Part shown: piece by piece, positions 33,991-42,097 of the stretch | Numbering within the stretch: the first letter of the stretch is position 1 | How the letters are laid out: the number at the start of each line of letters is the position of its first letter | Assembly: GCA_945901845.1 (NCBI GenBank) | Contig: CAMDLR010000004.1 | Coordinates: forward strand, 1 to 64,000 | Reading direction: 5' to 3' | From: Sediminibacterium ginsengisoli | GTDB lineage: Bacteria > Bacteroidota > Bacteroidia > Chitinophagales > Chitinophagaceae | Length of the DNA stretch: 64,000 nucleotides | The notes under the pieces: model-generated | Database searches by the model: none | The model's input: the letters and a program-made list of their open reading frames with translations, nothing else | Told to the model about the DNA's origin: nothing | Program-made: the position numbers and the translations under genes

Positions 33991-35916
33991 TTATTTGATG
34001 ATCACCGTTCCAATTTTTTTGGTGATTTCTCTTTCAATGTCTTTGAGGTGTTTGTGTAATTCGATAAGCCTCATTTGTTCTTCAAAACCTGCATGTTCCA
34101 TATCAACTTGGTTTTGGTCAAACATCTTTTTTATCTTTCGCAGTTTAAAATAGTTTACACTCATGGTAACATCTTCCATGGAGGTGTCTCTATTTACAAT
34201 ATTCATACCCTCTAAAATACTATCCCACTTTAAACTGAGTTCGTGCGGAGATACCGTTAAATTCACAACTAAGTTCCTGATATTTTCATCATCATGGTAG
34301 AGTAGTGTTTTGGCCGTAGGCTCTAATCCTTTTTCATACCAGCTTTTATAAATTTCATAGAGTTGTAAATACTGTTCATTTTCAAAATCAAATTGTTCTA
34401 ATTCTTCATAAATAAAATCGGCCATTGTTTTATTATCGTCAAATTTCAATAGACCATAATCTAATAAAACGCGGATTACATTCTTTTCGTAAATATCATC
34501 CTGGTTGATGAGTGCGGCACCTTCATCAAATTCGGTGTTTTGATTTCCTTCTAATATTTGTTGCGCCTCATCAAAAGGTATTTTCTTTTCCTGCTTAACA
34601 AGAATGTCACGTTTAAATTTATTAACAAGGTTTGTTAGACCTGCTTCATCAATGCGAAGTAAACTAGCGCACTTTCTAATATAATCTTGTTGCTTGGTAA
34701 AATCTTCGGCCTTGTTAATTTTGCTGAGTGTTTCTGCTACCTGATTTACAACGCTACTTTTCTTGCTTACATCGGAGCCTGCTTCTTGTAGCATCACTTC
34801 TAACTGAAAAATGATGAAATCTTTTTTTGCAGTGGCAACAAATTCATTAAAGGCAGTGGTCCCCACTTTATTGACGTAGCTATCCGGATCCTCATTGTCA
34901 GGAATCAACACAAGTCTTACATTGAGTCCCTCTTCGAGCGCCATATCAAGTCCACGAAGCGCCGCCTTAATACCAGCACTATCACCATCATAAATAATGG
35001 TCAAGTTTTGGGTGTATTTTTTTATGAGCCTTAGTTGCTCGGTGGTTAATGACGTACCACCACTAGCCACTACATTTTCGATGCCTGCTTGGTGTAAACT
35101 AACCACGTCGGTGTAGCCTTCCACTAGTAAACACTCATCTGCTTTATCAATAGCCATTCTAGCAAAGTAGGAGCCATATAAAATTTTACTTTTGCTGTAA
35201 ACTTCGTTTTCGGGCGTATTGATGTATTTGGGGCCTCTATCTGATTTACCAATAACACGCGCCCCAAATCCAATTACTTTTCCGGTATTGCCATGTATAG
35301 GAAAAATAATTCTGCCTCTGTAGTTGTCTACTAATTCGTCTCCATTTCTGTTGGATACAAGTCCTGTTTTTGGAAGTAGTGTAGGATTAAATTGATTGGC
35401 TATGAGCGCTTCTGTTAAAGCTGTTCTACTATCTGGATTGTAACCAATTTGAAATTTTTCGATAATCTCTTTTCTAAAACCTCTTTCTTGTAAATAGGAG
35501 AGCGCAATATTTTTTCCTTCTTCCGATTCTAGTAATTGTGTGCTAAAAAACTTTTGCGCAAAATGATTGATAGCATATAAACTATCAGAAGTTTGAACTA
35601 GTATTTTTTGTTCGGGAGAGGTTTCTGTTTCTTCAATTTCAATATTGTATCTAGCAGCGAGCCATCTAAGCGCTTCTACATAACTGTACTTTTCATGCTC
35701 CATTAAAAATGTAATGGAGTTGCCACTTTTGCCACAACCAAAACATTTGTAAATTTCTTTTACCGGAGATACTGTAAAAGAAGGCGATTTTTCATTGTGA
35801 AACGGACAGTTGCCTAAATAATTGGTGCCCCGTTTTTTTAACTTTACAAACTCTCCAACAATATCAATGATATCGATGCGGCTGGTAATTTGTTGTATGG
35901 TATTTGGTGAAATCAT
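33991..35916 (-). CDS. dnaG: DNA primase
   Basis: Makes RNA primers for replication. The 641-residue protein starts at the ATG at 35916 (ISPNTIQQITSRIDIIDIVG); the track start at 35997 adds an unrelated hydrophobic leader. The CHC2 zinc finger is CPFHNEKSPSF with YKCFGCGKSGNS. The RNA-polymerase core has GFGARVIG, and the TOPRIM domain has LLVEGYTDVVSLHQAG and IIYDGDSAGIKAALRGLDMA, then LIPDNEDPDSYV. A C-terminal helicase-binding-like region of about 200 residues ends the protein. rpsU and rpoD, the partners in E. coli, are not adjacent. Confidence 0.96.
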   Translation of the reverse strand: MISPNTIQQITSRIDIIDIVGEFVKLKKRGTNYLGNCPFHNEKSPSFTVSPVKEIYKCFGCGKSGNSITFLMEHEKYSYVEALRWLAARYNIEIEETETSPEQKILVQTSDSLYAINHFAQKFFSTQLLESEEGKNIALSYLQERGFRKEIIEKFQIGYNPDSRTALTEALIANQFNPTLLPKTGLVSNRNGDELVDNYRGRIIFPIHGNTGKVIGFGARVIGKSDRGPKYINTPENEVYSKSKILYGSYFARMAIDKADECLLVEGYTDVVSLHQAGIENVVASGGTSLTTEQLRLIKKYTQNLTIIYDGDSAGIKAALRGLDMALEEGLNVRLVLIPDNEDPDSYVNKVGTTAFNEFVATAKKDFIIFQLEVMLQEAGSDVSKKSSVVNQVAETLSKINKAEDFTKQQDYIRKCASLLRIDEAGLTNLVNKFKRDILVKQEKKIPFDEAQQILEGNQNTEFDEGAALINQDDIYEKNVIRVLLDYGLLKFDDNKTMADFIYEELEQFDFENEQYLQLYEIYKSWYEKGLEPTAKTLLYHDDENIRNLVVNLTVSPHELSLKWDSILEGMNIVNRDTSMEDVTMSVNYFKLRKIKKMFDQNQVDMEHAGFEEQMRLIELHKHLKDIEREITKKIGTVIIK

Positions 35917-36209
35917 TAAGGTCACGAAGTTAATAGAAAGGAATAAAAAGGAGACAAATAACAATTTCAAATTATAAATATATATTATATGAATCAAGCG
36001 TAAGACCCTTAAAAACTTCCATTTACCGAATAATAACCCAAATTGATGCTATTTTATCCCGAAAGCCTGTGGATAACCCTAATTTTTACTTAATTATTTA
36101 TTGAAATCTGCGTAAGAAATTTTAACATTGTGTTGATTATTACGGCCAATACGTATAAAACTTCTGGCTAATTACGATCAATCATTCTTCATAGAAACCA
36201 AAAACTAGT
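35917..36209. other. Divergent intergenic region upstream of dnaG and susC
   Basis: About 290 AT-rich bases with no credible ORF. It contains a perfect DnaA box in inverse orientation (TGTGGATAA, 36068-36076) and the short palindrome ATACGTAT (36149-36156). No clear promoter for the SusC gene was recognised. Confidence 0.55.
36068..36076 (-). promoter_or_regulatory. Perfect DnaA box upstream of dnaG
   Basis: The minus strand reads TTATCCACA, identical to the consensus high-affinity DnaA box. It lies about 150 bases upstream of the dnaG start. A single box can regulate a gene but does not make an origin. Confidence 0.5.
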
Positions 36210-39200
36210 ATGAGAAAAATTGCTTCCTTGATGAAAGTAGTTACGTTACTACTTCTCATTTTCTCGTTACCATCTATGGCGCAGAGTCAAAATGTCTCTG
36301 GTAAAGTTTTAGATGCCGACAAAAAAACACCACTTCAAGGTGTCACCGTAAAAGTGTTAGGTACAACATCTGCCTCACAGTCAAATGAAAAAGGTGAGTT
36401 TACCATTAAAGCAAATAAGGGTCAAACCTTATTGGTAAGTTACATTGGTTATGATGGCCAACGTGTAACTGTTAACGGTGCAACTGTATCAATTTCTTTG
36501 CGCTCATCTGTTTCGGAACTTGAAGAAGTTACTGTAGCGATGGACATTAAGAAAAAGCCAAGAGACCTTGGTTATTCTGCGCAAACTGTAAAAGGTGACG
36601 AAGTAAAAGAAACACAACGTGAAAGCTTTTTAAATGGATTGCAAGGTAGAATTGCAGGTGCAACAATTACTGCTACATCTGGAGTTCCTGGTGCATCTTC
36701 TACCATCGTATTAAGAGGTTTTAACTCTATGTCCCTTAACAACCAACCTTTATTTGTGGTAGATGGTATCATCATTGAAAATGATGCAATCAACGCCGCA
36801 GAAACGGTTCCGGGTGCTGCTGGTCAAAACAATACTTCTAACGACTTTACAAACCGTATCGCGGATTTAAACCCGAACGATATTGAAAGTGTTACGGTAC
36901 TTAAAGGACCTGAAGCAACGGTACTCTATGGTAGTTCTGCTAGTAATGGTGCCATCATCATTACAACTAAAAAAGCAAAGATTACTGCAGGTAAAAAAAT
37001 GAATGTTAGCTACGACAATAGTTTCCGTTTCCAATCACTTGGAAATGTACCTTCTATTTATACTGGGTTCCAACAAGGATCTAATGGTATTGCAAGTAGT
37101 GGAACTTTTTCTGCATTTGGTCCGGCTATGAGAGCAGATATTCCAGTTTTTGATAACATTGGAAACTTCTTTAATAATTCTGCAGGTTCTACGCATAACC
37201 TAAGTGCCGATTTTGGTACTGTTAAATCTAGCTACCGTGCCAGTGGATCTTTTTATGATCAAACTGGGGTAGTGCCAAATACAAGATTAACACGTACCAA
37301 CTTTAGAATTACAAACACTACTAAAATCACAAAAAATTTAGAAATTTCACCGTCTTTTGCGTATAGCAATAGTATCAACGATAAGGCAATGAAAGGGGCT
37401 GGTGGATATTTACTCAATTTATTTATGTGGCCTGTTACAGATAACGCAATGAATTATTTATTACCTAATGGTAATAAGCGTTATTTGATTGCGAACAATA
37501 ATGCTGCTGATGATGCATTTTTAGGAACAGTTGCCGAAACGGACAATCCGTTTTTTGCTGTTAACAGAAATGAATCACAAGATAAAACCAACAACTACAC
37601 AGCAAACTTATCCATTAACTACAATCCTTTAAAGTGGTTATCTATTGCGGGTCGTTTTGGTTATAACACCTATGAAACTTCAGGTTTCCAATTCCGCGAT
37701 CCTGAATCTGCTTCTCAATCATCTATGGCCAACAAAGGTCAATTAGATAATTACTGGGTTAAAGCAGGTAACTACAACCACACCATTACGGCTACTGCTA
37801 AAAAAACATTTGGCAAGTTTAATGCGCGTGTTACTGTAGGTACACGATGGGCTGAAAACAAACTAGAAAGATTTGGTATTTCTGGAACACAAGATAGTAT
37901 CAGAAGTTTTGATAGTTCTGCAACTGGTTTTGCTACTAGAACTCGTTTAAGTAGAACGACTCTATATGGTAACAACCAGTGGAATGAAGTAAAATCTATG
38001 CAAATTGCTGGATTTACCGAAGCGACCATTAGTTACAACAACCTTATTTTCTTGACGGGTTCTATGGCATTTGAATCTTCTTCAGTATTACCAAAAGCAA
38101 ATAGAAATTACTCTTATCCTGGTGGTAACGTCAGTATTATCATGAGTGATATCTTCCCTTCATTAAAAGGTGGCGTACTTAGCTATTGGAAAATTAGAAG
38201 TTCATTGGCACAAACTGCAAGGCTTCCAAATGCCTATGCGAACCAATCTAACTTTGTGCCAACGGTGACAAGTGCCTTAACGCCACCTACAAGCCCTAGT
38301 GGACTCATTAATGTACCTTTACAATATTCTTTTTACAATGCCAACCCTTATTTGCGTCCTGAGCGTCAGCAAACCTATGAGGTAGGTACTGAGTTTAGAA
38401 TGTTTGGTGATGTATTAACCTTAGATGCAGCTTACTATAACACTTTGGCACTTGATCAAATTGCGCAAGGCTTTAGAGCATCTTATGGTACAGGGTTTGT
38501 ATTAAATACAGCCAACAACTCTAGCGTTCGTAACCAAGGAGTGGAGATTTCAATTGGACTTAAACTAGTTCGTAAAAAAGACTTTGATTGGAATGTCCAA
38601 TTCAACGTGAACCATATGTGGAACAAAGTACTAGCAATTCCAATGCCAATTGATATTGCTGGTGCCGATTACTATGATGCATCTACCTGGTTGTATTCAA
38701 ATGCAAGAGGTGGTTTAAGACCTGGTTACTCTACTGGAACTATTACAAGTTTTGGTTACAGAAGACAAGATTTATCTCCTCCTGGCGCTAACGGTTTATC
38801 AAAAAATAATGGTGAAGTTTTAATTTCTCCAACAACTGGTTTACCGTTAAATGATGGTGTGTTTAGAGTAAGAGGTGATCGTACGATTGGATTAACAGTG
38901 GGTACTATCAACCGTTTACGTTACAAAAACCTAAGCTTATCATTCTTATGGGATTTAAGAATTGGTGGTGATATTTTCAACGCAACTGGTATGTACCTAA
39001 CAACACTTGGTAAATCTGCAAAAACAGCAGACCGTTTAACACCAAGGGTTATTTCAGGAATTATTCAGGATGGGTTACAAAATACCGCTACGCCAACGCG
39101 TAACAATATTTTAGTAACACCTTACTATAACAATACGTATTACAACTCAACCAATATGCCTGAGGAAGATTACATGGAGCGTAATATCAAAGCATTCCGC

Positions 39201-39482
39201 CTTCGTGATATCTCTTTTAGTTATACCATTCCTTCTAAAGCACTTGTAAACAATGCTGGAAAAACTATGGATTATCCTGGTTTACTTGATTATGTAAATT
39301 TCAAATCACTTAGTTTGTTTGTAACCATGAATGATTTATTCTTATTTACAAATTATTCTGGTGCCGATCCTGCTGCTAATGGTGGTAACGCTTCACTTAG
39401 AGGTGTAGGTGCAGTTGGTTTCGATTATGGAAACATTGCAGCGCCACTAAGCTTTAACGCTGGATTAAGAGTAGGATTTTAA
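36210..39482 (+). CDS. SusC/RagA-type TonB-dependent outer-membrane transporter
   Basis: A 1090-residue outer-membrane importer. After a signal peptide (VTLLLLIFSLPSMAQ) comes a carboxypeptidase-regulatory-like beta domain (VSGKVLDADKKTPLQGVTVK, about residues 30-105), then the TonB-dependent plug: LQGRIAGATI, IVLRGFNSMSLNNQPLFVVDG and ESVTVLKGPEATVLYGSSAS with NGAIIITTKK. The remaining 800 residues form the 22-strand barrel, ending in a terminal Phe (AGLRVGF). It heads a unit with a SusD-like lipoprotein 12 bases on. There is no sigma/anti-sigma pair or hydrolase nearby, so the imported nutrient is unknown. Confidence 0.95.
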   Translation: MRKIASLMKVVTLLLLIFSLPSMAQSQNVSGKVLDADKKTPLQGVTVKVLGTTSASQSNEKGEFTIKANKGQTLLVSYIGYDGQRVTVNGATVSISLRSSVSELEEVTVAMDIKKKPRDLGYSAQTVKGDEVKETQRESFLNGLQGRIAGATITATSGVPGASSTIVLRGFNSMSLNNQPLFVVDGIIIENDAINAAETVPGAAGQNNTSNDFTNRIADLNPNDIESVTVLKGPEATVLYGSSASNGAIIITTKKAKITAGKKMNVSYDNSFRFQSLGNVPSIYTGFQQGSNGIASSGTFSAFGPAMRADIPVFDNIGNFFNNSAGSTHNLSADFGTVKSSYRASGSFYDQTGVVPNTRLTRTNFRITNTTKITKNLEISPSFAYSNSINDKAMKGAGGYLLNLFMWPVTDNAMNYLLPNGNKRYLIANNNAADDAFLGTVAETDNPFFAVNRNESQDKTNNYTANLSINYNPLKWLSIAGRFGYNTYETSGFQFRDPESASQSSMANKGQLDNYWVKAGNYNHTITATAKKTFGKFNARVTVGTRWAENKLERFGISGTQDSIRSFDSSATGFATRTRLSRTTLYGNNQWNEVKSMQIAGFTEATISYNNLIFLTGSMAFESSSVLPKANRNYSYPGGNVSIIMSDIFPSLKGGVLSYWKIRSSLAQTARLPNAYANQSNFVPTVTSALTPPTSPSGLINVPLQYSFYNANPYLRPERQQTYEVGTEFRMFGDVLTLDAAYYNTLALDQIAQGFRASYGTGFVLNTANNSSVRNQGVEISIGLKLVRKKDFDWNVQFNVNHMWNKVLAIPMPIDIAGADYYDASTWLYSNARGGLRPGYSTGTITSFGYRRQDLSPPGANGLSKNNGEVLISPTTGLPLNDGVFRVRGDRTIGLTVGTINRLRYKNLSLSFLWDLRIGGDIFNATGMYLTTLGKSAKTADRLTPRVISGIIQDGLQNTATPTRNNILVTPYYNNTYYNSTNMPEEDYMERNIKAFRLRDISFSYTIPSKALVNNAGKTMDYPGLLDYVNFKSLSLFVTMNDLFLFTNYSGADPAANGGNASLRGVGAVGFDYGNIAAPLSFNAGLRVGF

Positions 39483-39494
39483 CTTGTAAAAAAA

Positions 39495-41168
39495 ATGATT
39501 ATGAAAAATAAAAAGCACATACATTATTTTATTGCAGTAACACTGGCATTAGTTGGTATAGCTAATTTACAGTCATGCAATAAAAAATTAGACGATGCTT
39601 ACTTAAACCCTAACAACCCGATTGAAGGGGCTATAGAAGCCATATTACCTAACGTTATCAATCAAATGACATCAACAGCTGCACCCCCAACGGGTGGTGG
39701 TGGTGGATCTTATGGTCCAGCAGCAGAAGCTGTAACGCTTGGAAAATATATCCAATACTGGAATTCTTACACCACAGGTGATGTGTATGATCAAATGGGA
39801 GGTGTATTTGCTACTACTTCTGATGTAACGGGTATCGTTTGGGCCATGCATTATTATGGAATAGGTCCTAATGCCAAATACATCATTTCTAGAGGAACTG
39901 CACAAAAGAAATGGGATTATGTTGGTGTTGCTACAGCCATTTTTGCATGGAGCTGGTTAACCTTAACCGAAGAGCATGGTGAAGTTATTATGCGCCAAGC
40001 ATTTGATACCGAGCGTCAGCAGTTTGATTACGATCAGCAGGCAGACGTGTATGATTCTGTTAGAGTGATGTGTGATAATGCAATTGCATTTTTAAATAGA
40101 ACAGATGGTGCAGTAAGTGCAACCAACCTTAAATACGGTGACAACTATTTTTATGGTGGTGATGTAAACAAATGGAAAAAGTTTGTATATGCTGTTAAAG
40201 CGCGCACATTTGCGCACTTAAGTAACAAAGCCATTTATGCCTCTAAAAACTTCGCAGATTCTGTTATTAAATATTGTGATTTATCCATTAATTCAAATGC
40301 AGACAATGCGGTTCAAAAATGGGTAGGTGGTAATTTTAGTGGAACCAATAATTATTATGGTCCTTACCGTAGTAACATAGGTTCGCTTCGCCAGTCTGCA
40401 TTTATTGCAAACTTGTTAACTGGTACTAATACAGAATCTCCTTTTACAGGTATCATGGATCCACGTACGCCGTATTTGATCAATGAAAATACAAATGGTA
40501 CGTATAAAGGGGTAGTGCCTAACTTAGGTAACTCTGGTTTAGGCACATCTGATCAGCCAAAAAACTTTTGGAGAGCAGCATTTTCGTCCGTTTCAGTAAC
40601 TGCAGATTCTGGTCGTTATATTTTTAACAACCTGGCTCCATTTCCAATGTTAACTGCTGCAGAAGTAATGTTTACTAAAGCAGAAGCCGCATTTAGAAAA
40701 GGGAATAAAGCTTTAGCATTATCTACCTATAAAAGAGCGATTGAATTAAATTTTGAAATGCTTACTACGCAGTATCAATCTCGTATTCCTTGGGTAAATT
40801 TAATTACGCCAGCTTCTCAAGCGGCCTATTTGGCAGACCCTAAAGTAGTACCTGCAGATGCTAATTTGTTAACCCTTTCTCATATTATGTTGCAAAAATA
40901 CATCGCCCTATACGGACATGGATTTAATGAAACATGGACAGATATGCGTAGGTTTCACTATGTAGATTTAGACCCATCAACTGGTAAAAAAGTATATGCA
41001 GGGTTTACACCTCCTGCAACGCTTAATATTTATAATGCGGGTAAATTGGCTTACAGATGTCGTCCAAGATACAACTCTGAGTATTTATATAATATTCCAG
41101 CGTTGCAAAAAATTGGCGCTTTGGCATCTGATTACCATACCAAAGAACATTGGTTTTCATTACCATAA
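39495..41168 (+). CDS. SusD/RagB-like outer-membrane lipoprotein
   Basis: A 557-residue surface lipoprotein forming the lid of the SusC pore. The lipoprotein signal is FIAVTLALVGIANLQSC with the lipid Cys near residue 28. The helix-rich body has repeats resembling tetratricopeptides (AAEVMFTKAEAAFRKGNKAL) typical of the SusD_2 group, and ends in RPRYNSEYLYNIPALQKIG. The glycine-rich loop PPTGGGGGSYG near residue 65 is unusual. Start may be at 39495 or the ATG at 39501. Confidence 0.93.
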   Translation: MIMKNKKHIHYFIAVTLALVGIANLQSCNKKLDDAYLNPNNPIEGAIEAILPNVINQMTSTAAPPTGGGGGSYGPAAEAVTLGKYIQYWNSYTTGDVYDQMGGVFATTSDVTGIVWAMHYYGIGPNAKYIISRGTAQKKWDYVGVATAIFAWSWLTLTEEHGEVIMRQAFDTERQQFDYDQQADVYDSVRVMCDNAIAFLNRTDGAVSATNLKYGDNYFYGGDVNKWKKFVYAVKARTFAHLSNKAIYASKNFADSVIKYCDLSINSNADNAVQKWVGGNFSGTNNYYGPYRSNIGSLRQSAFIANLLTGTNTESPFTGIMDPRTPYLINENTNGTYKGVVPNLGNSGLGTSDQPKNFWRAAFSSVSVTADSGRYIFNNLAPFPMLTAAEVMFTKAEAAFRKGNKALALSTYKRAIELNFEMLTTQYQSRIPWVNLITPASQAAYLADPKVVPADANLLTLSHIMLQKYIALYGHGFNETWTDMRRFHYVDLDPSTGKKVYAGFTPPATLNIYNAGKLAYRCRPRYNSEYLYNIPALQKIGALASDYHTKEHWFSLP

Positions 41169-41192
41169 TCTTTAACAGTAAAAAAAAGTAAG

Positions 41193-42002
41193 ATGAAAAA
41201 AATTATAAAATATATAATGCCGTTGGCCCTTCTCTTTGTATTTGCTTCTTGCAAAAAAAATACAGGGGTTACCAATCAGCCTTATGATACCTATGGCACC
41301 CCTGCTAATAAGGGTCAGCTAAAAGTGAACCTAGCGTTTGCTTATGCAATTGATTACGCAAATTTGCGTATTAAATTAAATGGTGTATACGTAAGTAATT
41401 TGTTGCAATCACGTACGCCTTTTCCAGGAGGTGGGTACAATACCCGTGGTAGTAACTTTGCACTTTATATGAGTGTGCCACTAGGTACCAATGCAGTTTC
41501 AATTGTAATGCCAAAGTTTGATACTAATGTAGACTCTGTGGTATTATTTTCTACCAACGTAAATATTACAGATAATACACCACAAACACTTCATGTAACA
41601 GATACTGCTGCAAGCATGAAGTCGGTGCTTCTTAAAAACAATATTGTTGGTATTGCAGATGGTATTTGTAGGTTTAATTTTGTACACCTGATGCCAAATG
41701 TGCCTGCCGTAGATTTATACCTGAATGGTATTTTAATGAAGGCGAATATTCCTTATTTAGGCAACTCTGGTGCTATGGATATTCCAGTTGGTATCAATGC
41801 GCCAGGTTTTGTGTCTGGTACTTCTACTACATGGGCTATCCGCACGGCTGGCGCTGCTAGTACAACAGCTGCGCTGGTAAGTTATGCGAGTGCCAATGGA
41901 TTACAAAGTGGCGTTGCGCTTACTGGTTTTAGCATGGGCTACTCTGCTAATACAGGTGCAAGACTTCCTTATTTGTCGCTTACACTAGATAGAAACCAAT
42001 AG
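41193..42002 (+). CDS. DUF4397 domain lipoprotein
   Basis: A 269-residue lipoprotein (MPLALLFVFASC, lipid Cys near residue 20). Two beta-sandwich halves of the DUF4397 type are visible: KVNLAFAYAIDYANLRIKLN and FNFVHLMPNVPAVDLYLNG. DUF4397 proteins often follow SusC/SusD pairs in Chitinophagaceae-like genomes and probably act as accessory surface-binding proteins, though no substrate is known. It is the third gene of the unit and is followed by a strong terminator, so the unit is SusC-SusD-DUF4397. Confidence 0.85.
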   Translation: MKKIIKYIMPLALLFVFASCKKNTGVTNQPYDTYGTPANKGQLKVNLAFAYAIDYANLRIKLNGVYVSNLLQSRTPFPGGGYNTRGSNFALYMSVPLGTNAVSIVMPKFDTNVDSVVLFSTNVNITDNTPQTLHVTDTAASMKSVLLKNNIVGIADGICRFNFVHLMPNVPAVDLYLNGILMKANIPYLGNSGAMDIPVGINAPGFVSGTSTTWAIRTAGAASTTAALVSYASANGLQSGVALTGFSMGYSANTGARLPYLSLTLDRNQ

Positions 42003-42023
42003 TATTTACTATTCATATTTTGA

Positions 42024-42059
42024 CAGGGCGAAAAATTATATTTTTCGCCCTGTTTTTTT
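42024..42059 (+). terminator. Intrinsic terminator of the SusC-SusD-DUF4397 unit
   Basis: Stem CAGGGCGAAAAA / TTTTTCGCCCTG (12 base pairs, five-base loop) followed by seven T residues, 22 bases after the DUF4397 stop. Confidence 0.93.
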
Positions 42060-42084
42060 AATAAGGTTTGCGTCAATAGTTTTG

Positions 42085-42092
42085 TAAATTTG
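42085..42092 (+). promoter_or_regulatory. -7 box just before the MG2/plug gene
   Basis: TAAATTTG, a perfect TAnnTTTG box ending five bases before the ATG at 42098. With a terminator 25 bases upstream, this is the likely promoter and would give a leaderless or nearly leaderless mRNA. Confidence 0.55.
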
Positions 42093-42097
42093 CATTC

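Noticed and set aside
35917-35997. Hydrophobic N-terminal extension of DnaG
   Set aside because: Primase is cytoplasmic and the family sequence begins ISPNTIQQI at 35916; the extension is AT-rich upstream DNA read by chance.
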